Shown here one piece after another: positions 18,263 through 24,778 of a DNA stretch of 38,958 nucleotides. The stretch is from NCBI GenBank assembly GCA_902761275.1, contig CACWJS010000007.1, positions 1 to 38,958 on the forward strand. Direction: 5' to 3'. A program made the position numbers and the translations under genes. Position 1 is the stretch's first letter; every line of letters starts with the position of its first letter. Source of the stretch: an uncultured bacterium. Lineage in GTDB: Bacteria > Verrucomicrobiota > Kiritimatiellia > RFP12 > UBA1067. The notes beneath the pieces were generated by a model. That model saw only the letters and a list, made by a program, of their open reading frames with translations, ran no database searches and was not told where the DNA came from.

Positions 18263-18853
18263 ATGGCGAATGTACCAGAGACTTCTACGACACTTTTGAG
18301 AAACGTCAGGGACGCGGAGCATCCGCGCTGGCCCGAGTTCGTCGCGAAGTACCGTCCGATGATGGAGGCATACCTCAATGCGCATTTTCCGACATTGGAG
18401 GCGGACGACGTAATCCAGGAGACTTTCGCCGCGCTCTGCGCCATTCTGCCGGGCTACATCTACGATCCGGATGAGAAGGGGCACTTCCGCAACTACCTGA
18501 CGGGCATCCTTCGCAACAAGGCGCGGCGTGCGCTCTGCAAGAGTGGTCGCCAGGCAGAGATAAGCGACATGACCGGAGCTGGCTCTATGACCGCGCCGCA
18601 AAGCGTTGTTCAAGACGACGACCAATCCTGGCGCGAGGCCATCTTCGAAATCGCTATGCGTCGCTTTCTTTCCGATAAGGCCATCGCCGACCGCACAAAA
18701 CGTATCTTCGAGCGTACGGCGCTAAACGGCGAGTCTCCCGAATCCGTCGCCGCCTCGTTCATGATGACGCGCCACGCCGTCGACCAGGCAAAGAGCCGTG
18801 CGATGGCCCGTCTGCGCGAGCTTGTCAAGGAACTGGAGTCCGTCTATGGATGA
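18263..18853 (+). CDS. ECF-like sigma factor, paralogue of the one at 9138-9728
   Basis: A 196-residue sigma factor with region 2 (LEADDVIQETFAAL, then GHFRNYLTGILRNKARRAL) and region 4 (ESVAASFMMTRHAVDQAKSRAMARLREL). The start MANVPETSTTLL at 18263 lies 2 nt after the Hsp33 stop. Length and the motifs DDVIQET and NYLTGIL match the minus-strand sigma factor closely, so the two are recent-to-moderate duplicates. Its end overlaps the kinase start by 8 nt, a strong sign that the two products work together. Kinase control of an ECF sigma by phosphorylation is known from other bacteria; that it happens here is inference. Confidence 0.84.
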   Translation: MANVPETSTTLLRNVRDAEHPRWPEFVAKYRPMMEAYLNAHFPTLEADDVIQETFAALCAILPGYIYDPDEKGHFRNYLTGILRNKARRALCKSGRQAEISDMTGAGSMTAPQSVVQDDDQSWREAIFEIAMRRFLSDKAIADRTKRIFERTALNGESPESVAASFMMTRHAVDQAKSRAMARLRELVKELESVYG

Positions 18854-20249
18854 GGATTCCATCTCGGCGATGTGTGCCGCGCACGGACCTGTCGCCTCCG
18901 CTTGTCGCTTTGCCGCTGGCACCATATTCGGCGACTGGCGGCTTACGGCGTTCATCGGTCGCGGCGGGAACGGCGAGGTATATTGCGCTGAGCACATTTC
19001 GCTCGGCACATCCGCCGCGCTCAAGGTGTTGGTGCGCGACGAGCCACGCGCAAAGGAGCGCTTCTTGTGTGAGGCGAAGCTGCTTTCGGAATTGAAGTCG
19101 GCGTCGTTTCCGCAATTCTATTCGTACGGCGAGGCGAACGGATGCCTATATCTCACGATGGAGCTGTTGGAGCCAGGCGAACTTCCATCTGGCGACCGAA
19201 ATGTCGCGCGCTTTCTTCTCTCGGTATGCGATGCCGTCGCCGAGCTTCATTCGCGAGGCTACATTCACCGCGACATCAAGCCATCCAACATTCTGTGGCG
19301 TACCGGGACAACGGGCGGCTCGCCCGTTGCAGTCCCCGTTCTCTCCGATCTTGGGCTTGCAAAGAAGATCGAGACTTCTAACCACCCAACCACCAAACTA
19401 CCAAACCACCTAACCACCATCGGCGTCGGCACTCCCGGCTATGGAGCTCCCGAGCAGATGGAGCGCGGCGAGGCGACAGTTGCGTCCGACATACACGCGC
19501 TCGGCGTCCTTGCAGATGCGTGCTTCGGCGGCAATCCGCCGCTCACGTGGGCGCGGATCATCCGCCGCGCCACGTCATCCATTCCCGCGCATCGCTATCC
19601 GTCCGTAGTCGCATTCGCAAGAGCAATTCGCCGCAGGAATTTGTTGCTTGGGGTTTCGGCATTCGTTGCGGTGATAGCGTTGTCTGGGCTATGCTTGTCG
19701 TGTTTTTATAGCTGGTGGACTCAAAGTGGCAGGGAAGTGTGGCGATGGAGGGCGCTTTGCGATTATGGGGAGATTGTGAGTGTATCCGGGATATGCGAGC
19801 CATTAGACGAAAGCCATCCAAAATATCCTGGAAGCATTGTTCGGTATGTTACAAACCGGGTTGACGGTACGATTCTTAATCTTCCCAAGGACACGCTTTC
19901 GTTTGCAAGACCGATTCTGCTTAAGCCGGGCGAATACCGCATAGTCGGTCCCGGGCGGCTTGACGCCGATCTGTCGGGGCCATCTAATGCAGTTGTCCGG
20001 TTGAAAGACTGCGTGTTGAACAATACGACATCCGTTCCATATCCGCAGAACGGCATTCATTATGTATTTGAGGGCGGGGCCTATCTCAATTTCGTGAACC
20101 TTGACAGGAACATTGAACACCGGCGATACATTCATTCGGATGGTAAGTCGCGCAATGCGCTTCGTTTCCGTGGACCGATGACGTTCAAGGAATTAGACGA
20201 AGAGCAGGCGCGCGAATACGAGCGTATGCTTCAACGCGATCTTCGGTGA
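18846..20249 (+). CDS. Membrane Ser/Thr protein kinase coupled to sigma factor, with repeat insertions
   Basis: A 467-residue Hanks-type kinase: GRGGNGEVY (38-46), Lys60 in AALKVL, HRDIKPSN (141-148), DLG (168-170), APE (201-203), one transmembrane segment (about 266-290) and a 175-residue exported domain. That domain contains GEYRIVGPGRLDADLSGPSNAVV, perhaps the start of a beta-helix, but I do not recognise it. The kinase core carries two unusual insertions: TGTTGGSPVAVP (153-164), encoded by a perfect palindrome between the catalytic loop and DLG, and ETSNHPTTKLPNHLTT (176-191), encoded by a tandem repeat inside the activation segment. Neither breaks the frame. The ATG at 18846 overlaps the sigma gene. 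The longer frame from 18798 lies within sigma coding sequence. Confidence 0.86.
   Translation: MDEDSISAMCAAHGPVASACRFAAGTIFGDWRLTAFIGRGGNGEVYCAEHISLGTSAALKVLVRDEPRAKERFLCEAKLLSELKSASFPQFYSYGEANGCLYLTMELLEPGELPSGDRNVARFLLSVCDAVAELHSRGYIHRDIKPSNILWRTGTTGGSPVAVPVLSDLGLAKKIETSNHPTTKLPNHLTTIGVGTPGYGAPEQMERGEATVASDIHALGVLADACFGGNPPLTWARIIRRATSSIPAHRYPSVVAFARAIRRRNLLLGVSAFVAVIALSGLCLSCFYSWWTQSGREVWRWRALCDYGEIVSVSGICEPLDESHPKYPGSIVRYVTNRVDGTILNLPKDTLSFARPILLKPGEYRIVGPGRLDADLSGPSNAVVRLKDCVLNNTTSVPYPQNGIHYVFEGGAYLNFVNLDRNIEHRRYIHSDGKSRNALRFRGPMTFKELDEEQAREYERMLQRDLR
19305..19336 (+). repeat. Palindromic element inside kinase gene (copy 1)
   Basis: Arms CAACGGGCG (19309-19317) and CGCCCGTTG (19321-19329) pair perfectly around a 3-nt loop; GGGA and TCCC extend the stem with a bulge. 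In frame it encodes TGTTGGSPVAV. A second copy lies at 23937-23973. Confidence 0.75.
19379..19418 (+). repeat. AACCACC-type tandem repeat inside kinase gene
   Basis: Five to six degenerate copies of an AACCACC/AAACTACC unit, period about 7-8, in frame within the activation segment of the kinase. Its composition differs sharply from flanking codons. Confidence 0.75.
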
Positions 20250-20389
20250 AAAGTTCCCGCGTGAGATTTCGCCGCGCGGTGGCAGTATGGGGTAGAGGAG
20301 AGGTCTGCCCTTTCCACGGAAGAAGGCGCGGAGTCGCAAATTGGCTGTTCGGATTTTCGCAGAATAATGCCCACAAAAGGCGGAAGTTT

Positions 20390-20398
20390 TGCTATAAT
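20390..20398 (+). promoter_or_regulatory. Extended -10 promoter of 6S-like RNA
   Basis: TTTTGC followed by TATAAT (20393-20398), predicted start about 20405. No good -35 box is seen. No open frame follows within 200 nt, which argues for a non-coding transcript. Confidence 0.55.
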
Positions 20399-20404
20399 TT
20401 GCAA

Positions 20405-20590
20405 TAGACAATTTAAGACTTTGCGTTCTACGCATCGTTTTGGCTCAGGTGAAATGTAGGAAGTTTCAACTGTAAGAGCCGGAACGGAGTGGAGAATGCG
20501 CCCCTTGGGCGCATCTTCTTCCGTGGTTCTTACCGGGCATCCTACAGCCTCACCTGGACCGCGGCAGGGGATAGCGCCCTCTTTCTTTTG
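20405..20590 (+). ncRNA. ssrS: 6S-like regulatory RNA candidate
   Basis: Downstream of a strong -10 box lies one long imperfect hairpin without an open frame. Closing stem: CAGGTGA (20446-20452) with TCACCTG (20550-20556), then TGTAGGA (20455-20461) with TCCTACA (20540-20546). An asymmetric central bubble follows (20462-20471 opposite 20534-20539). The terminal stem is GTAAGAGCC (20472-20480) with GGTTCTTAC (20525-20533), ACGGA with TCCGT, and a tip ATGCGCCC (20496-20503) with GGGCGCAT (20507-20514). Length near 185 nt, closing stem, open central bubble and terminal stem match the plan of 6S RNA, which mimics an open promoter and sequesters the housekeeping RNA polymerase. The 3' end is not defined. 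It could also be another structured leader for the lipoprotein gene. Confidence 0.5.
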
Positions 20591-20618
20591 CCGCAAACAG
20601 AACAAGGGCAAAAGAAAG
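20581..20618 (+). promoter_or_regulatory. Perfect 12-bp inverted repeat before lipoprotein start
   Basis: CTTTCTTTTGCC (20581-20592) pairs with GGCAAAAGAAAG (20607-20618) around a 14-nt loop. No T-run follows, so it is not a standard terminator. It ends 9 nt before the ATG at 20628 and includes part of the possible ribosome site AAAGG, so it could end or process the 6S-like RNA or hide the start of the lipoprotein message. Confidence 0.5.
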
Positions 20619-20627
20619 GTATGAGGC

Positions 20628-22637
20628 ATGAGCAAGTTAATGATTGCTGCATTCGCCGTTGCGGGGATTGTGGCTTTGTCGGGGTGCATGAGCCTGGAAG
20701 AACGCTTGGCATCGAGCGATCCTCGTGTCAAGAACGAGGCAGAGCACGAACTGATAGAATCAAGTCGCGAAAACAGTGACGAAACTGCGCGCATCGCGGC
20801 GGTCAAGCGAATAAGCAACAAAGATTATCTCTATGAGATTGCAGTTAAGGCAAACCAAGCGGAGAAGAATTCGAAGGGAGGTACGGTAAATACAGTCAAA
20901 GAAGGACTGGCTGCCGTTGATATGTTGTCTGGCGAGGATAAAATGCTTCAGCTTGCATTGGACGCGAAGTCAGATGAAATCAGGGCTGCGGCGTTTAATA
21001 AAATCACTTCTGACGATAGCTTCCTGCGCCTTGCAGAAAAGGCTGCCGATGCTGCGATAAGGCGTCGGGCTTTTGACAAAGTAGCAAATGAAGATGGTTT
21101 TGCTCACATCGTCAAATGTTCGGACGATGCAACAACGCGTATTATGGCCTATGACAAAATACAGGATCAAAAGCTTCTTCTGGAGTTGTTAAACACGAGC
21201 AATGATCGTCAACTAATTTTGAATGGAATCAAACGCATAGAGGACAAGGAAGGGATTATTCAACGTGTCTTTGCAGCTGTTTCACGCCCCGAGAAGGCGG
21301 AGAATAATTCAACGCCTGGAGTCGTTTACAGGAAAGGCAAGCATGGAAGGATGATTCCCGTGCCAGTTCCAGCGAACAAGGCAATAAAGAAAGACAGCCC
21401 TGCGCCAACTCCTGCGCAATCTTTTGACAAAGAATTGGTAGATGCTTTTATTGCGAACTGCTCGGATGATACGATACTTGCAAGGGTGGTTAAAAATTAT
21501 GGAGAAGGCTTTACGCCTGAGCAATGTGCGGCGATGAAGGCGAAGTCCAACAATGCCGAACTCCAGAATGCAATCGCAACGCTTTCAGACAAAAAAATTC
21601 TTCCAGACATATTGGCAGCTGAGAAGAAATTTAAAACGTATAGAAACGATCCCGACAAACAGGAAGAATCAAAGAAAGCGATTGAGACTATAATTAGCCT
21701 ATTCTCGCAGATACATAGTCCTGATACGAGAACGAAATACTTCATTAACGCGATGTCTTCTCAAAACGAGCTCTCTGCTGCGCTTGTGAGAATCGCGAAG
21801 CCAGAGGAGATTGTGTCAATCTTCAGGAATGCTCCTGAGAAAGCTCAAAAAGAGATCATAGAAAGGACGTCCGATGAGAATGTGCTTGGTCTTCTTGCCG
21901 CCGTGCTGAAAGACGGAGTGGCGTGGGAGACGATTGAACATCCATTCTACTGGCGCACCAATAAATTCAAGGACGTCAATCCGAAAGAGCTCAATGCGGT
22001 TCTTGTGCTTTTGCCCTCGACTCTTAAACAGGTTCACTTGAAAGGTTTCGTTGCAATGGCGGCAGATAATTCCCTTGATGATGCAGCCATTTCTCGATTC
22101 AAGTTTGCGGGTGTCAATAATCTGACGGTTCGTGAGGTATTGCAGACAGTTGCGCGGAAGTTAAACGCTGACGCCAAGAAAAAACTTTGCGATGCAGCAA
22201 GGAAAAAGGCTGAAGCGCAGAAGGGCAAGTCTGTTGTGTTCGGGCCATTCTACCTCGGCATGCCTTATCTTGACGCGCTTCTTCTTCAGGAAGAAATATG
22301 GGGTGTCGATAAGGGGATTGAAATCTGGAGTAATTATCAGGAAAAAGGCGAGCATAACATTAGTGATATGGCGAGTGTATGGAAAATCTCCTTTAACAAC
22401 AAGGCAAAATTCCAGTTCATCGACTGCAAGGATTCGCTTGTGTTGCCGCAGTTTATCCACCAGTTTGTCGAAGGTAAGCCAGGCAAGGTTAGCAGTGATT
22501 TTGGCTACTCCTCTGACATCAAAAGTGAATATGACGAAAAAGACGAAAGGATATATTCGGCATATTCTAACACGAAGCGTGGCATCAAAGTTCAATATTC
22601 CGCGAAGTATGGTATACTGAACATGGTGGAGCTTTAA
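20628..22637 (+). CDS. Large lipoprotein with HEAT-like helical repeats, unknown function
   Basis: A 669-residue protein starting MSKLMIAAFAVAGIVALSGC with the lipobox LSGC, so Cys20 should be lipidated. Residues 25-230 show about 25-residue helical units resembling degenerate HEAT repeats (e.g. LALDAKSDEIRAAAFNKITSDD, then LAEKAADAAIRRRAFDKVAN). A Lys/Pro-rich linker sits near 235-265, more helical repeats reach about 530, and a beta-rich end (VVFGPFYLGMPYLDALLL onwards) follows. I do not recognise the family. Base composition is clearly more A+T-rich than the surrounding operons and codon use differs, suggesting transfer. A scaffold or surface role is possible but unproven. Confidence 0.75.
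   Translation: MSKLMIAAFAVAGIVALSGCMSLEERLASSDPRVKNEAEHELIESSRENSDETARIAAVKRISNKDYLYEIAVKANQAEKNSKGGTVNTVKEGLAAVDMLSGEDKMLQLALDAKSDEIRAAAFNKITSDDSFLRLAEKAADAAIRRRAFDKVANEDGFAHIVKCSDDATTRIMAYDKIQDQKLLLELLNTSNDRQLILNGIKRIEDKEGIIQRVFAAVSRPEKAENNSTPGVVYRKGKHGRMIPVPVPANKAIKKDSPAPTPAQSFDKELVDAFIANCSDDTILARVVKNYGEGFTPEQCAAMKAKSNNAELQNAIATLSDKKILPDILAAEKKFKTYRNDPDKQEESKKAIETIISLFSQIHSPDTRTKYFINAMSSQNELSAALVRIAKPEEIVSIFRNAPEKAQKEIIERTSDENVLGLLAAVLKDGVAWETIEHPFYWRTNKFKDVNPKELNAVLVLLPSTLKQVHLKGFVAMAADNSLDDAAISRFKFAGVNNLTVREVLQTVARKLNADAKKKLCDAARKKAEAQKGKSVVFGPFYLGMPYLDALLLQEEIWGVDKGIEIWSNYQEKGEHNISDMASVWKISFNNKAKFQFIDCKDSLVLPQFIHQFVEGKPGKVSSDFGYSSDIKSEYDEKDERIYSAYSNTKRGIKVQYSAKYGILNMVEL
22610..22618 (+). 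promoter_or_regulatory. Possible extended -10 promoter for UDG-like gene
   Basis: TGG followed by TATACT (22613-22618) within the last codons of the lipoprotein gene. The predicted start at about 22625 would give a 90-nt leader to ATG 22715. Confidence 0.35.
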
Positions 22638-22714
22638 CATTGTGGGTGTTCGCGACGCATTCGTTTGTGTGGCACGAACACTCAATGTCTACATTCAAAG
22701 AAAGGTGTTTTGGA

Positions 22715-23617
22715 ATGGATTGGAGATTTGTCAAGTTTTGCCCAAGTCTGGCGGCTAAGAAGTCTGGTGATGGGAAATTGAGCTACGATTCCGTGGCTGC
22801 AATATTGGCGAGTAATCTATTCGCTGGGTGCACGAAGGCGAAAGAATTGCTATGCGCACGATATCGGCAGATGGTGGAGAACTATCTTAATGTGCCGCAT
22901 GATGATACAAAATGGGATTTGAAGATGGGTTCAAAGAGATTCAAGCGAGAAGGTAAAGATGAAGCAGCGCTTCTTCCTGTTCCGCAAAATGTGATGCCAG
23001 GGTGCCACCAGCTTGTGTCGCAGCTATGGAGTCATCCAGATTTTGGACACGACATGCCAACATGGATGGTAAAGCGCGGCGTGAAGAACCCACCCCGGGT
23101 GATGATCGTCTCGCAAGATCCGCTTCGCACGGATCAAAAGGATGGTAACCTTGTGCTGTCAACCCCGTTTGGGTTTCATAGTGCAGATTATCGGAATGTC
23201 TGCTGTCAGAATCCAATCCTATGCCGGATGGTGGAGCGATTGATAGAGGAATGTGATGCTTGCGTCTATCTGACGGACTGTATGAAGTTCTATACGAGTG
23301 ATAAGTTTGTCGAGCGCCACCTTAGCCGATTCCGCCAGATGTTTGATGAAGTGCTTCGGATGGAGAAGGATACATTTGCTCCTGATGCGATTCTGACGCT
23401 TGGAAATATAGCGGCTGACTTCTGCCATGTTAAACCGCCAAGGGATGGTTATCGGGCGCAAGATGTCGATGCGTGTAAATTCATTGCTTCATATCACACG
23501 GGAGTACGCCCCGCGCCAATTCGGAAGTTTGTGCCGTCTGGTTCGACAAACAGATACTTCAAGTTGGTGTTCGAAGAGGTTTGTAGCGCGTTGCAATTGT
23601 TGGCTTCTGTGAAGTAG
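22715..23617 (+). CDS. Uracil-DNA-glycosylase-fold-like protein, unknown role
   Basis: A 300-residue protein. PRVMIVSQDPLRTDQ (SQDP at 133-136) resembles motif A of uracil-DNA glycosylases (GQDPY), ILTLGNIAADFC resembles the central LWG/LG strand, and SYHTGVRPAPIRKF resembles the His-containing HPSP motif. The match is by pattern only, with Ser for Gly and no Tyr after Pro, so activity is uncertain; it could be an effector or repair enzyme of the superfamily. ATG 22715 was chosen because AAAGG lies 9 nt upstream. ATG 22685 and TTG 22640 in the same frame have no such site. Like the lipoprotein before it, the gene is relatively A+T-rich. Confidence 0.5.
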   Translation: MDWRFVKFCPSLAAKKSGDGKLSYDSVAAILASNLFAGCTKAKELLCARYRQMVENYLNVPHDDTKWDLKMGSKRFKREGKDEAALLPVPQNVMPGCHQLVSQLWSHPDFGHDMPTWMVKRGVKNPPRVMIVSQDPLRTDQKDGNLVLSTPFGFHSADYRNVCCQNPILCRMVERLIEECDACVYLTDCMKFYTSDKFVERHLSRFRQMFDEVLRMEKDTFAPDAILTLGNIAADFCHVKPPRDGYRAQDVDACKFIASYHTGVRPAPIRKFVPSGSTNRYFKLVFEEVCSALQLLASVK

Positions 23618-23621
23618 ATTT

Positions 23622-23813
23622 TCTCAGCCAGCTAACGAGTGCGACCTTTCGACGCTTACGGCGTCTGACTGGTGCAACGTTCTTGCGGTGCGTCCCGACC
23701 TTGCCAGCGAGTTTGAGGCGTCAACACACGACTGGGCGGCGGACAAGAAGTTGGTTTCCGGTGAAGATGCGGAGATGATACCCGCAGAGGAGTTTTTCAA
23801 AGACACGGAGTGA
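23622..23813 (+). pseudogene. 3' fragment of a CDxSxL-DW repeat protein
   Basis: An open stretch of 63 codons with no ATG, GTG or TTG start at its 5' end, preceded by an in-frame stop at 23610-23612. It reads ECDLSTLTASDWCNVLAV then RPDLASEF, which resembles one unit of the CDWSKLxGxDWxxLLxxQPxFA repeats common in large proteins of PVC and Bacteroidetes genomes, followed by an acidic tail ending EEFFKDTE. It is most likely the tail of a gene whose front was lost. Family assignment is from memory of the repeat pattern. Confidence 0.45.
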
Positions 23814-23976
23814 TGTCAGTTCCAGGCCGTGTCGTCCGTCGGCGCGAGCATCCGAGCGTGGCGGAGATGCTGCATTGTCGTGTTCGCGATACTGAAAAAT
23901 TGGCGGCAATTCAAACGCAAGAAACGGCAAGTTTGCGCCGCGACGGGCGTATCGCCCGTTGCGTACACGCGGCGAA
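23814..23976 (+). other. Degenerate spacer with a palindromic element
   Basis: After the fragment's stop the same frame continues open for about 65 codons through a short hydrophobic stretch (CCIVVFAILKNW) and then the palindrome, encoding ATGVSPVA. I see no start signal and regard it as decayed sequence. The toxin gene on the other strand ends at 23977. Confidence 0.35.
23937..23973 (+). repeat. Palindromic element (copy 2)
   Basis: CGACGGGCG (23941-23949) and CGCCCGTTG (23953-23961) pair with one G-T wobble around loop TAT. An outer stem GCCGCG (23937-23942) / CGCGGC (23968-23973) can form as an alternative. Core and translation (TG-x-SPVA) match the copy in the kinase gene. Confidence 0.7.
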
Positions 23977-24255
23977 TCAAAATAGATCGGAGTGTGTTCC
24001 GGTGTCGGAGAGGGTGAGAATCAGTTCGCCTGTAGTCGTGTAGAAATAGAAAAGCACCCAGTCGTTCTCGATGTGGCAGTCGCGAAGTCCCTCAAGGTCG
24101 CCGGAAAGCGCATGGTCTCGATATTGCGGCGGCAAGGTTTCACCCATGGCGAGCATACGGACAACTGCGGAAATCTTCCTGATGTCCTTTCCCCGTCTAA
24201 GCATCTTTTTGAGGCTTTTCCTGTATCGGGAGGTTTTGCGGATTCCGTATTTCAT
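23977..24255 (-). CDS. yafQ: YafQ-family mRNA interferase toxin
   Basis: A 92-residue RelE/ParE-superfamily toxin of the YafQ branch, a ribosome-dependent endoribonuclease. Residues shown to be important in E. coli YafQ are present: His48 in YRDHALSG, His61, Asp65 and Trp66 in RDCHIENDW, and His88 in DTGTHSDLF. The length is normal, so the toxin is probably active. It overlaps the antitoxin gene by 4 nt (ATGA), the usual arrangement for coupled production and neutralisation. Confidence 0.9.
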   Translation of the reverse strand: MKYGIRKTSRYRKSLKKMLRRGKDIRKISAVVRMLAMGETLPPQYRDHALSGDLEGLRDCHIENDWVLFYFYTTTGELILTLSDTGTHSDLF

Positions 24256-24521
24256 GCGAGAATGAACTCCTCGATCTTATCGGGATCGGTGCAGGTCGGA
24301 GCATTAGGATTGTTAGCTTCTTCCTTTGCCTCGTTATATGCGTCCAATATGCGCTGGTGCTTGCTCTTCCTGGCAAGCGCGAAAGGGATGCCGCCCACAT
24401 CGCGTATCTTGGCCAAAAAGCAGTTGAAGGCAGTCGACATGTTCATGCCGATGTCCTCAAGGATGTCCTCAACATCCGCCTTGAGCTCCGCGTCGGTGCG
24501 AAATGTAATGCTTGTCGTCAT
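24252..24521 (-). CDS. dinJ: DinJ/RelB-family antitoxin
   Basis: An 89-residue antitoxin with an N-terminal ribbon-helix-helix (MTTSITFRTDAELKADVEDILEDIGMNMSTAFNCFL pattern, residues 1-36), the motif GGIPFAL and an acidic, flexible C-terminus that would wrap the toxin. ATG 24521 is supported by AGGAG just upstream. A longer frame to 24746 crosses the promoter and is rejected. The dimer should repress its own promoter through an inverted repeat. Confidence 0.9.
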   Translation of the reverse strand: MTTSITFRTDAELKADVEDILEDIGMNMSTAFNCFLAKIRDVGGIPFALARKSKHQRILDAYNEAKEEANNPNAPTCTDPDKIEEFILA

Positions 24522-24523
24522 TG

Positions 24524-24564
24524 TTTGTACTCCTAATGTACGAAAGATTGCGAGCATTGTATCA
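24524..24564 (-). promoter_or_regulatory. Promoter and candidate operator of the toxin-antitoxin pair
   Basis: On the minus strand TGATACAAT (24556-24564) is an extended -10 box with predicted start near 24549, giving a 28-nt leader that contains AGGAG. An imperfect inverted repeat, TTTGTAC (24524-24530) and GTACGAA (24538-24544), lies in that leader over the ribosome site and is a candidate autoregulatory site. Confidence 0.5.
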
Positions 24565-24570
24565 TATATT

Positions 24571-24720
24571 TCAGATGCGTGCAATACGGTCAGATGCGAG
24601 AAGCTTCTCATGGAGGCGATTGAAAACAACATCCTGCGGAATGCCCTTGCCATTGGCGAATTCGCGGCGGGAGATTTCGATGTCGCGGGAAAGTTCGGTT
24701 CTGTTGAGGAACTTGTCCAA
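24571..24720 (-). pseudogene. Possible remnant of a second antitoxin gene
   Basis: On the minus strand, directly upstream of dinJ, an open frame of 49 codons from TTG 24720 reads ELSRDIEISRREFANGKGI then PQDVVFNRLHEKLL. The pattern of an acidic helix, a short Gly-containing turn and Pro-x-x-x-V-x-x-x-L resembles the C-terminal arm of Phd/YefM or RHH antitoxins. There is no ATG and no N-terminal DNA-binding part, so it looks 5'-truncated. It overlaps the M6 peptidase promoter region. Confidence 0.3.
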
Positions 24721-24761
24721 CGACTCGGTTGCTGTCCGATGCCCAATAGGTGGGCGGATTT

Positions 24762-24770
24762 TGGTATAAT
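24762..24770 (+). promoter_or_regulatory. Extended -10 promoter of the M6-type peptidase gene
   Basis: TTTTGG followed by TATAAT (24765-24770). The predicted start at 24777 leaves a 2-nt leader before ATG 24779. Confidence 0.6.
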
Positions 24771-24778
24771 CTACGCCG

